Assembly (NCBI GenBank): GCA_004793585.1
Contig: SRZB01000009.1
Span: 23,722-87,721, forward strand
Origin: Hominisplanchenecus murintestinalis
GTDB taxonomy: Bacteria; Bacillota; Clostridia; Lachnospirales; Lachnospiraceae
Direction of reading: 5' to 3'
DNA: 64,000 nt
This document shows, one piece after another, positions 56,500-64,000 of the stretch (position 1 is the stretch's first letter; the number at the start of each line of letters is the position of its first letter). The position numbers and the translations under genes were made by a program. The notes under the pieces are model-generated. The model was not told the origin of the DNA, did not search any database, and was given only the letters and a program-made list of their open reading frames with translations.

Positions 56500-56523
56500 C
56501 CAAACAGAATCTTGTGGTAAACT
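56496..56523 (+). promoter_or_regulatory. Possible promoter of prs
   Basis: TTGACC (56496-56501) and TAAACT (56518-56523) are 16 bp apart, overlapping the dnaC stop codon and about 75 bp before prs. Confidence 0.45.
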
Positions 56524-56596
56524 ATAAGGGTATTTTGAGGCGGTGTCCGCAGAAACCGGACCTGACGAGTTTTTATGAAATTATGGAGGATTATGT

Positions 56597-57775
56597 ATGA
56601 AAATAACAGAAGAACGCATGCTGGAAACCATTCCAGTGGGACCTTTGGGGATCGTCCCTTTGGAGAGCTGCCGGGAACTTGGTGAAAAAGTGGACAAATA
56701 TCTGGCCACCTGGAGACGTGAGCGCGAAAATGCCCACAAAACCACCCTCGCTTTTGAAGGGTATCAGAGAGATTCGTATATCTTAGATACCGCAGTGCCG
56801 CGTTTCGGTTCTGGAGAGGCAAAAGGTATTGTGAATGAATCCGTCCGGGGCGACGATGTTTTCATTTTAGTAGATGTATGCAATTACTCCATGACATATT
56901 CACTCTGCGGACATGAGAATCATATGTCCCCAGACGACCATTTCCAGGATTTGAAACGAATCATTGCTGCGCTGGGCGGAAAAGCCAGAAGAATTTCCGT
57001 CATCATGCCATTTTTATATGAAAGCCGACAGCACAAACGCACCGGACGCGAGTCTCTGGACTGCGCCCTGGCGCTTCAGGAACTCGTACATATGGGTGTA
57101 GACAATATCATCACGTTTGACGCCCATGACCCACGTGTGCAAAACGCTATCCCGCTGAAAGGTTTTGATACCGTACAACCTGTCTATCAGTTTATCAAAG
57201 GACTGTTCCGCGCTGTCCCAAACCTTCACATCGGCAAAGACTCTACCATGATTATCAGCCCGGATGAAGGGGGCATGGGACGTGCCGTATACATGGCTAA
57301 CGTACTGGGCGTAGACATGGGTATGTTCTACAAACGCCGTGACTATGCGACAATCGTAAATGGGACAAACCCGATCGTTGCCCATGAATTCCTCGGCTCT
57401 GATGTCGAAGGCAAAGATGTGATTATCGTAGATGATATGATTTCCTCCGGCGGAAGCGTGCTGGAAGTAGCTTCCGAGCTGAAAAAGCGTAAAGCCGGAC
57501 GTATCTTTATGTGTGCAACTTTTGGTCTTTTTACCAACGGAATGGAAAAATTTGACAAGGCTTACGAGGAAGGGCTGCTTGATTATGTGCTGACTACAAA
57601 CCTGATTTACCAGACGCCGGAGCTGCTTAAGAAGCCTTATTACATTAACTGCGACATGAGCAAATATCTGGCTTATATCATCGATACGTTAAACCATGAT
57701 GCTTCCCTGAGCACCCTGCTCAATCCGCTGGATAGAATTCATAAATTCCTGGCTTCCCATAACAAGCCTCTCTAA
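56597..57775 (+). CDS. prs: Ribose-phosphate pyrophosphokinase (long form)
   Basis: A 392-residue PRPP synthetase, about 75 residues longer than the usual bacterial enzyme because of an N-terminal extension and inserts. Motifs: IMPFLYESRQHKRTGRES (ATP/flexible loop), NIITFDAHDPRVQNAIPL (catalytic His-Asp), DEGGMGRAVYMANVLG and the PRPP loop VIIVDDMISSGGSVLE. It makes PRPP for nucleotides, histidine and tryptophan. GGAGG precedes the ATG. The long type is typical of Lachnospiraceae. It ends at a strong composite terminator. Confidence 0.93.
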   Translation: MKITEERMLETIPVGPLGIVPLESCRELGEKVDKYLATWRRERENAHKTTLAFEGYQRDSYILDTAVPRFGSGEAKGIVNESVRGDDVFILVDVCNYSMTYSLCGHENHMSPDDHFQDLKRIIAALGGKARRISVIMPFLYESRQHKRTGRESLDCALALQELVHMGVDNIITFDAHDPRVQNAIPLKGFDTVQPVYQFIKGLFRAVPNLHIGKDSTMIISPDEGGMGRAVYMANVLGVDMGMFYKRRDYATIVNGTNPIVAHEFLGSDVEGKDVIIVDDMISSGGSVLEVASELKKRKAGRIFMCATFGLFTNGMEKFDKAYEEGLLDYVLTTNLIYQTPELLKKPYYINCDMSKYLAYIIDTLNHDASLSTLLNPLDRIHKFLASHNKPL

Positions 57776-57793
57776 AATAAGAAATATTCAAAG

Positions 57794-57874
57794 GCTGTTG
57801 TAGAATACAAGAATCCCGCAGGATATGATACTATGTGTACCTTATCCTGCGGGAACCGTTTGTTTTACAACAGC
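57794..57874. terminator. Composite bidirectional terminator between prs and the sulfhydrylase gene
   Basis: The outer stem GCTGTTGTA (57794-57802) pairs with TACAACAGC (57866-57874). Inside it, TCCCGCAGGATA (57814-57825) pairs perfectly with TATCCTGCGGGA (57843-57854). The two-tier hairpin separates convergent genes. Confidence 0.75.
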
Positions 57875-57899
57875 TCATTTTATATCACTTTTATAAAAT

Positions 57900-59180
57900 T
57901 TAGACGTTCGCCAGAGCCTGTTCCAAATCGGCAATGATGTCCTGGACATTTTCGATTCCCACAGAGAAACGAATCATTCCCGGGGAAACCCCCGCCTCCA
58001 CCAGCTGCCGGTCGTTCATCTGCCTGTGCGTGTGACTCGCCGGATGAAGCACGCTGGTACGGGCATCCGCCACATGGGTGACAATCGCCGCCAATTTCAG
58101 GCTGTCCATAAAACGCACGGCGCCGTCGCGCCCGCCCGCCACCTCAAATGAGATAACGCCACATGTTCCGTTCGGCATGTATTTCTGTGCCAGCTCATGG
58201 TATTTATCCCCCGGGAGTCCCGCATAACTTACCTGGGTCACTTTTTCATGCGCGCTCAAAAACTCTGCGACCTTCTGCGCATTGTAACAATGACGCTCTA
58301 CACGCAGCGGCAGCGTCTCCAGCCCCACGTTCAGCAGGAAACAGTTCTGGGGGGACGGAATCGACCCCAAATCCCTCATCAGCTGAACGGTTGCTTTTGT
58401 AATATAAGCTGCTTTCCCAAATCGCTCCGTATACACAACGCCGTGATAAGACTCATCCGGCTGCGTCAGTCCATGATATTTGTCACCATATGCTGTCCAA
58501 TCAAAGTTTCCACTGTCAACAATGGCTCCGCCCACCTGCATCGCGTGGCCGTCCATATATTTCGTGGTGGAGTGCGTCACAATATCTGCCCCCCACTCAA
58601 AAGGCCGGCAGTTCACCGGAGTTGCAAAGGTATTGTCCACAATCAGCGGCACTTGATGATCATGTGCCAGTTTCGCGAATTTCTCAATATCCAGCACTAC
58701 AAGCGCGGGGTTTGCAATTGTTTCCGCAAAGACTGCTTTCGTATTTGGACGGAAAGCTTTTGCAATCTCCTCCTCCGGGGCATCCACATCCACAAACGTG
58801 CAGTCAATCCCCAGCTTCTTCATAGTAACCCCAAACAGGTTAAACGTACCGCCATAAATCGCCGAACCGCAGACAATATGATCGCCTGCTTCACAAATGT
58901 TAAACACGGCATAGAAATTTGCCGCCTGCCCGGATGAGGTGAGCATAGCCGCCACGCCTCCCTCCAAATCCGCAATCTTTGCCGCTACTGCATCATTTGT
59001 AGGGTTTTGGAGCCTGGTGTAAAAATATCCGTTCTCCTCCAAATCAAACAGTTTTCCCATCTCGTCCGTAGTATTATATTTGAATGTAGTACTCTGATAG
59101 ATCGGAAGCACACGCGGCTCCCCTTTCTTTGGCTTCCAGCCGGATTGGATGCATTTTGTCTCGATTCTGTACTCGCTCAT
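57900..59180 (-). CDS. metY: O-acetylhomoserine sulfhydrylase (MetY type)
   Basis: A 426-residue PLP enzyme of the Cys/Met metabolism family: YIQSTTFKYNTTDEMG-like N-terminus, SSGQAANFYAVFNICEAGDH, and the PLP lysine in VTHSTTKYMDGHAMQVGG. The length and ETKCIQSGWKPKKGEPRVLP opening fit O-acetylhomoserine aminocarboxypropyltransferase, making homocysteine from sulfide. ATG 59180 follows GAGGAG. It lies 58 bp after cysK in the same direction, so both sulfide-fixing routes are probably one operon. No S-box or T-box leader is visible. Confidence 0.93.
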   Translation of the reverse strand: MSEYRIETKCIQSGWKPKKGEPRVLPIYQSTTFKYNTTDEMGKLFDLEENGYFYTRLQNPTNDAVAAKIADLEGGVAAMLTSSGQAANFYAVFNICEAGDHIVCGSAIYGGTFNLFGVTMKKLGIDCTFVDVDAPEEEIAKAFRPNTKAVFAETIANPALVVLDIEKFAKLAHDHQVPLIVDNTFATPVNCRPFEWGADIVTHSTTKYMDGHAMQVGGAIVDSGNFDWTAYGDKYHGLTQPDESYHGVVYTERFGKAAYITKATVQLMRDLGSIPSPQNCFLLNVGLETLPLRVERHCYNAQKVAEFLSAHEKVTQVSYAGLPGDKYHELAQKYMPNGTCGVISFEVAGGRDGAVRFMDSLKLAAIVTHVADARTSVLHPASHTHRQMNDRQLVEAGVSPGMIRFSVGIENVQDIIADLEQALANV

Positions 59181-59238
59181 CGTTTTCTCCTCTTTCCTTA
59201 TTTGCTTTCTTTCGTGTTGGCGTACTAGCTTCACTGCT

Positions 59239-60165
59239 TTATGAAAAAAGAACCGTGCTGAAATAGCGCTCTCCCGTATCCGGCAATATCGTAACAACTG
59301 TTTTTCCCGGTCCAAGTTTTTTCGCCAGCTTTAGAGCCGCCGCCACATTCGAACCGCTCGAAATCCCACAGAGCAGCCCTTCCTCTCTGGCAAGCCTTTT
59401 CGACACTTCCAAAGCTTCTTCATCCGTTACCACACAGATATCCTCATAAATTCCCATATTCAGGTTATCGGGAATCAGCCCGTCTCCAATCCCCATCTGC
59501 AGATGGGTTCCGATGCTTCCTCCCGAAAGAATCGCTGCGTGTTCCGGCTCTACTGCCCAGATTGTGATATCCGGATACTGATTTTTCAGCACTTCCCCAA
59601 TTCCTGACAGCGTGCCGCCTGTTCCCACTCCGGAACAAAAGCCGTGAACCGGACCTTCCACCTGCTCCAAAATCTCCACTGCCGTATGATACTTATGTAC
59701 CAACGGATTGTTAGGATTCGAGAACTGCTGAGGCACAAAAACTCTGGAATCTTCTTTTTCCATGCGAAGCGCCGTTTCCAGACACTCATCAATACATTTC
59801 CCGATATCTCCGGCGTCATGGATCAGTATCACTTCCGCCCCATACTGCTGCACCAGCTTCCTGCGCTCCTCACTGACAGAATCCGGCATAATAATTCTGA
59901 CTGCATAGCCTTTCACCGCCCCTACCAATGCGATTCCGATTCCCTGGTTACCGCTTGTCGGCTCCACAATGATGGAATCCTCTTTTAGCTTTCCTGCTTT
60001 CTCTGCCTCTCTGAGCATGTTATAAGCGGTTCTGGTTTTAATGGAACCGCCTATATTCACTCCTTCATATTTTACCAGGATTTCTGCTGAATCCTGCCCT
60101 GTTATCTTGTTTAACCGGATTATCGGCGTGTGGCCAATTGCCTCCAGTACATTATTATAAATCAC
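59239..60165 (-). CDS. cysK: Cysteine synthase (O-acetylserine sulfhydrylase)
   Basis: A 308-residue PLP enzyme: PLP lysine Lys43 in NIGGSIKTRTAYNM, the substrate loop PTSGNQGIGIA, the phosphate loop GVGTGGTLSGIG and the C-terminal GISSGSNVAAALKL. It makes cysteine from O-acetylserine and sulfide. TSGNQ replaces the more common TSGNT and KYEGVNIGGS replaces the usual NPGGS, so substrate choice may differ slightly from textbook CysK. The start is GTG 60165, with AGGAGG 10 nt upstream. Confidence 0.92.
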   Translation of the reverse strand: MIYNNVLEAIGHTPIIRLNKITGQDSAEILVKYEGVNIGGSIKTRTAYNMLREAEKAGKLKEDSIIVEPTSGNQGIGIALVGAVKGYAVRIIMPDSVSEERRKLVQQYGAEVILIHDAGDIGKCIDECLETALRMEKEDSRVFVPQQFSNPNNPLVHKYHTAVEILEQVEGPVHGFCSGVGTGGTLSGIGEVLKNQYPDITIWAVEPEHAAILSGGSIGTHLQMGIGDGLIPDNLNMGIYEDICVVTDEEALEVSKRLAREEGLLCGISSGSNVAAALKLAKKLGPGKTVVTILPDTGERYFSTVLFS

Positions 60166-60263
60166 CTTATTTATCCTCCTGTACTGCTATTTGCTCTTTA
60201 TTATAATACAAATTCCGGTAAAAACAAAGTGGTTTTGAGAACTTTGCACCGTCCCCCTCTTTC

Positions 60264-63200
60264 TTACTTTATTGTACGCATACCTGCTTTTTTCAATTTT
60301 TTCATAAATGCCTGTCTTTGTTTCTTCTTCATCTTCACTGCCAAAACTTTCACCTTCTTCGCAGTTCCCTTAAATGCCTGCTTACCCAGCTTCGGCGCCT
60401 TCTTGCCCTTGAAGTTAATTTTGCTCAGTTTCTTACAGCCATAAAATGCCTGCTTTCCTATGGTTGTGACGTTTGCCCCGATTACCGCGCTCTTCAGATT
60501 CCTACAGTTTCTGAATGCTTTGGCCTGAATCCCTGTCACTTTGCACTTTACGCCATTAACCGTGACCTCTGGGGTCATCTTCAAAGTCTTTAAGGATTTA
60601 CTCTTGCTGCCGCTTAAGGCTGCTTTCGCCGGAGACGTACTAAGTATAACATATTTCAGCGCTCCCACAGAATATTCTTTTCCCTTCTCCAAAGCCGGCG
60701 TCGGTTTCACCGGAATATCTACCGGCGGTTTTGCTTCTGCCAATTTCAGTCCATCCACCGCTTTCTTCAGATTATCCAAAGCTATTTTAATCTCCTGAGG
60801 CGTAGCATCCGTTTTCTTTAAGACGGCATTCGCTTCTGCCAGCGCTACTTCTACCTTCTTCCATGTATCAGCCGTATACTTATCCTTTGGCAGCTTAGCT
60901 ATAGCATCTGTCTGCCGGTTCAGTTCTTCCTTGGCCTCTGAAGAAACAACACGAACCTTAATGCTCTGCATGATATTGGCATTCTCCGCAGATGCTGCCG
61001 TAATCACTGCTTCCCCTGCACTTTTCATGGTGACAAGCCCTTTACCATCTACAGATGCCACCGACGGGTTGCTGCTGCTCCAGCTTACCTCAGACTGTGC
61101 CGCCGTCGAAGGTTCCACACGCATGGAGAGCTGCAGCGTTTCACCACACTCAAACTCCTTCTCATCCGCTCCTAAAATTTCAATCTCCTGAATCGTACCC
61201 GGATACTTTTTCGTCGTGTACTCTTTTGTAAACTCATAAAGCCCCTGCTTCACAGCTGCCATATCAGAAAGCATATCCTTCTTTCCTTTTTCTGTGAGCC
61301 ACTTCGCCTGACGCCCCCAGCTATCTGTTGGCGCCATAGTGCTGTACTCATAATCACCAATTTCATCACCGCTCACATTTTCCAAAATCTTATCTGCCTT
61401 CGCTGCCAGTTCCGGATACTCTTCCCGCATCATATAAAGCTTATTTATATCCCGCACGCCTTCATTCAGCTTTGCCAGACGTATAGAAAATTTACTTTCC
61501 TTCACTTCAGCATCCTTTTCTGACGGATAAACCAGGAAACAGTCGCCAGCCGGGAAAGACCAGTGCGTAGACTCCTCCAGCGGATCCTCTACCCATGCAT
61601 CATATGCCCAGCGCAGAAAGCCTGTGGTATTCAGGGAACCCGCATACATAATCGTCCAGTAGCTCTCCACCGGATTAGATTTTGTAAAGCTATTAGGCAC
61701 ATGCTCCGTCGCCGTATACAGCGTCAGCTCCTTACCATTGTCCCTTCTCTCTACAATCTGCTGTTTGAATCCTTCCAGGTGATCACGAATCTGCTGTAAT
61801 CCTACCGAAGCAGAGTCCAGACGGTCAAATACTGCCTTATTACTCTGGAAATCATTAAAAGCTGCTGACTTCTTCAAAACATTTCCATCTTTATTTTGAA
61901 CCGAATCAATCAGATTAAGGGCGGTTGCCATACCTGTCCGCTCGTCAAACCCTATATAAGTCCTGTCGAACCAGCCCTTCTCATCCAAATGCCTTACAAA
62001 ATCCTCCATGAATGGCTGCCACACCTCCGCATACTGCACTGCGTTGCCAGGCTGTGCCCTCATTTGCATCATCGTCCCGGAAGCTTCATCCGTGTATTTC
62101 ACAACGTTATCCCAAGGCATCATGCTGTAACAGATAATTTTATCTGCAATCCCTATCTCCAGATTCAATTCCACCCATTTATCAAAATGTGTATAATCAA
62201 ATCTCCAGCTTCCGTCTGTATTCTTAATCCACTTAATCATCGATGGATAATGGATATCGTTCCCTCCGCCATAGGTCTGTCCATCCCACGCCTCTTCCAC
62301 AATACTTGCTGTAATAGCATGTCCGCCAAGGCTTTTGTACAGCTCCATATGCTGTCTCAAAAGTTCCAGATGTTCATCCGAGAATGGTTCTACTTCATAA
62401 TAATATGCCACATTATATGGATGGCTCCAATATTCCACATCAAATAAATAGTCCTGCGGATCAGGAAGTACTGCATTCTGCACTTCCACTGCGTAATCCA
62501 GTTCCACCGTCTCCTCTGTATTTTCGGCAGAAATGGTAATCTTTCCCTTGTAGACTCCAGCCGGTGTATTCTCCGGAACAGAAGTCTCCACCCATACGAG
62601 CTGAATCCTTTCGCTGTCCACGTCAACCGGGTCACCGGAATAGATTACTTCCGGAAAATACTCTCTGTCGCCAGTTGGCGGTCTCATTGCCTTGTTTTGT
62701 GCATACCATCCCGCATGCCCCGTATATGCCTTTACCTCCCTCACGAAAGAAAGCTCTACCTGCGAAGCAGGGATTGATGCTGAAACACTCTGAAGATCCG
62801 TTACGCTTACAGAAACATTCTCCAGATTTTTCCCTTTGCTCAGGACTGCGATTTCAGAAACTGCCCTATCATTTTTCCATGCCCATTCCTGCCTGGAGCG
62901 TTCCTTTTCACCTGTCCGAAGCCTCTCGTAAGCCTTCTGCTGATACTGGTCTCCACTGTCTACAAACATAGCGTCCAAGTCATCCTTCTGCTCCAGAACG
63001 GTAAGCCTGACACTCTTTGAAAATTTACCGCTCTCTGAAGAAACCGTAATTTCCGTCTCCCCTACGCCTTTCGCCGTAATCACTGCCTGCTCATCAATCT
63101 CTGCCACCGAAGTATCCCCGGATACAAATACCAGATCATCCGGCCTCTGCGCGCCCTCAGGCTGAAACTGGTATGTAAGCTTCACCGACTCTCCCTTTCT

Positions 63201-63797
63201 TATATTGTAAGAATCTTGGTCAAGCACAATCCCCGTCGCAGTTCCAACCGGAACTGTAATAACCGCCTTCGTCACCTCAATATGGGTGTTTGCAGCATTA
63301 GTTACAGCATTATTCCGCCCTCCCGTGGCTACTACCTTCAATATATGCTCTTTATCTTCCAGTCCGTCTACTCTCCAAAGTTCCACATCTTCTGATGTCC
63401 TTTGGGCTGCATAGCTGTCAAAACTCCCTTTCTCCTCATCATCCACAAAAACCTTTACACTCGCCCCGTGTGCAGGCGCTTTGTATCCGTATAGAACTGC
63501 TCCTATCCCCACAAACTTGACAGTATAGTAAATGTCTGAAGCCGCAGCTCCATTAGCTATCTGCGTATCTACCGGTTCACTCGTAAAGTATTCATTTATT
63601 TGCCCCGTCCTCCATTTAGACGAAGGGTAATATGCAAATACATCTGTCTCTCCTGTCACATCACGTGACATAATCGTGTACTCTCTGATGCCTTCCGCAC
63701 AAACCCTCTTCTCTGAAAACGGAAACGCCGCAATGCACACCGCCACCGCCAACAGCACGCTCATAATCGTTTTAAATATTCTCTTTTCTCCTTTCAT
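60264..63797 (-). CDS. Secreted GH123 beta-N-acetylgalactosaminidase, multimodular
   Basis: A 1177-residue exported enzyme; ATG 63797 follows GAGGAGGG. Signal peptide, an N-terminal carbohydrate-binding-like domain (about 40-180) and a BIG2 domain (about 185-270, AEIDEQAVITAKGVGETEIT) precede the GH123 catalytic region (about 300-890). Its YIGFDERTG carries adjacent Asp618 and Glu619, the Asp-Glu pair used by the Clostridium perfringens GH123 enzyme. A second BIG2 (VSWSSSNPSVASVDGKG), a FIVAR domain (KYTADTWKKVEVALAEA) and a basic BspA-type leucine-rich tail follow. It should remove beta-GalNAc from glycolipids or mucins. The tail module is shared with the GH89 enzyme at 22926. Confidence 0.88.
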   Translation of the reverse strand: MKGEKRIFKTIMSVLLAVAVCIAAFPFSEKRVCAEGIREYTIMSRDVTGETDVFAYYPSSKWRTGQINEYFTSEPVDTQIANGAAASDIYYTVKFVGIGAVLYGYKAPAHGASVKVFVDDEEKGSFDSYAAQRTSEDVELWRVDGLEDKEHILKVVATGGRNNAVTNAANTHIEVTKAVITVPVGTATGIVLDQDSYNIRKGESVKLTYQFQPEGAQRPDDLVFVSGDTSVAEIDEQAVITAKGVGETEITVSSESGKFSKSVRLTVLEQKDDLDAMFVDSGDQYQQKAYERLRTGEKERSRQEWAWKNDRAVSEIAVLSKGKNLENVSVSVTDLQSVSASIPASQVELSFVREVKAYTGHAGWYAQNKAMRPPTGDREYFPEVIYSGDPVDVDSERIQLVWVETSVPENTPAGVYKGKITISAENTEETVELDYAVEVQNAVLPDPQDYLFDVEYWSHPYNVAYYYEVEPFSDEHLELLRQHMELYKSLGGHAITASIVEEAWDGQTYGGGNDIHYPSMIKWIKNTDGSWRFDYTHFDKWVELNLEIGIADKIICYSMMPWDNVVKYTDEASGTMMQMRAQPGNAVQYAEVWQPFMEDFVRHLDEKGWFDRTYIGFDERTGMATALNLIDSVQNKDGNVLKKSAAFNDFQSNKAVFDRLDSASVGLQQIRDHLEGFKQQIVERRDNGKELTLYTATEHVPNSFTKSNPVESYWTIMYAGSLNTTGFLRWAYDAWVEDPLEESTHWSFPAGDCFLVYPSEKDAEVKESKFSIRLAKLNEGVRDINKLYMMREEYPELAAKADKILENVSGDEIGDYEYSTMAPTDSWGRQAKWLTEKGKKDMLSDMAAVKQGLYEFTKEYTTKKYPGTIQEIEILGADEKEFECGETLQLSMRVEPSTAAQSEVSWSSSNPSVASVDGKGLVTMKSAGEAVITAASAENANIMQSIKVRVVSSEAKEELNRQTDAIAKLPKDKYTADTWKKVEVALAEANAVLKKTDATPQEIKIALDNLKKAVDGLKLAEAKPPVDIPVKPTPALEKGKEYSVGALKYVILSTSPAKAALSGSKSKSLKTLKMTPEVTVNGVKCKVTGIQAKAFRNCRNLKSAVIGANVTTIGKQAFYGCKKLSKINFKGKKAPKLGKQAFKGTAKKVKVLAVKMKKKQRQAFMKKLKKAGMRTIK

Positions 63798-64000
63798 ATT
63801 TTCCCTCCTCGTATAATAAGTTTATAGCCAATCAAAACAGGCTATGGACTTATTCTTTTTTGTGATATAGATGAAGGATAATTCAGAAGGAGAATCTTCC
63901 CCATATCCTATCCCATCTATACTGTCAACAGTTACTTTGATAATCCTTTCTTAATGATATAGGTGAAGGCAATCAGGAGTATTCCCCTCCCACCCTTTCA
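63798..64000. other. Upstream region of the GH123 gene with a diverged direct repeat
   Basis: No gene is seen. TGATATAGATGAAGG (63863-63877) and TGATATAGGTGAAGG (63955-63969) differ at one position, are 92 bp apart, and each is followed by related sequence ending in TTCCCC. They may be regulator sites for the GH123 gene or ends of a short repeat continuing past the window. Confidence 0.4.

Noticed and set aside
59181..59238. S-box or T-box riboswitch controlling the sulfur genes
   Set aside because: The gaps before metY (58 bp) and cysK (98 bp) are too short and show no terminator/antiterminator pair.

Overview
The window looks like chromosome from a gut Lachnospiraceae-type Firmicute (Clostridia). 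The evidence is strong AGGAGG-type ribosome binding sites, the GlgC/GlgD pair, SpoVG, a DnaD/DnaC primosome pair, TIGR04086 and DUF1700 membrane proteins, and large secreted proteins carrying Ig-like (BIG2), FIVAR and BspA-type leucine-rich modules. No rRNA, tRNA or CRISPR array was seen. Family names come from reading the proteins, not from searches.

Region 1 (1-5250) is the AT-rich right end of a prophage-like element whose left end lies outside the window. It has a divergent Cro/CI switch with repeated operators, a tiny ORF, a DnaQ-type exonuclease and a coiled-coil lipoprotein that share a 5' leader motif, and a large serine recombinase. Region 2 (5450-12876) is a second, complete, roughly 7.4 kb integrative mobilizable element. 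It carries a J-domain protein, a MobV relaxase with a candidate oriT, a secreted Ig-like cargo protein, a rolling-circle Rep with a repeat-rich candidate origin, and its own large serine recombinase. Both elements sit inside one gene for a SpoIID/LytB-type, SleC-like spore cortex-lytic protein. Its first 226 codons are at 13550-12873, the next 67 codons at 5449-5249, and the rest lies outside the window. Removing element 2 at its 4-bp core rejoins the reading frame exactly.

Region 3 (13.5-31 kb) holds two Rrf2 regulators with a DUF1700 protein, a HicB-like protein, and an operon of a membrane foldase with two paralogous secreted parallel beta-helix proteins next to an AraC regulator. It continues with a giant GH89 alpha-N-acetylglucosaminidase, small membrane proteins and lipoproteins, RibF, and a PrsA-like foldase. 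Region 4 (31-48 kb) has mfd-pth, a eukaryotic-type HisA, a sirtuin, a YccF protein, an M26-type (IgA protease/Zmp-like) secreted metalloprotease, a lipoprotein, a GH2 beta-galactosidase, a TasA-like protein and argS. Region 5 (48-64 kb) opens with a deletion scar joining the 3' ends of an alpha-galactosidase gene and an AraC gene. It then has a lipoprotein, spoVG, glgD-glgC, DnaA-box arrays, murC, the DnaD/DnaC pair, prs, an O-acetylhomoserine sulfhydrylase, cysK and a GH123 beta-N-acetylgalactosaminidase.

Together the GH89, GH123, GH2, beta-helix and M26 proteins suggest a surface-glycan (mucin-like) scavenging lifestyle, with foldase lipoproteins supporting secretion. The most striking feature is the doubly interrupted germination-type gene. 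The excised form of element 2 would also change the C-terminus of its own integrase.
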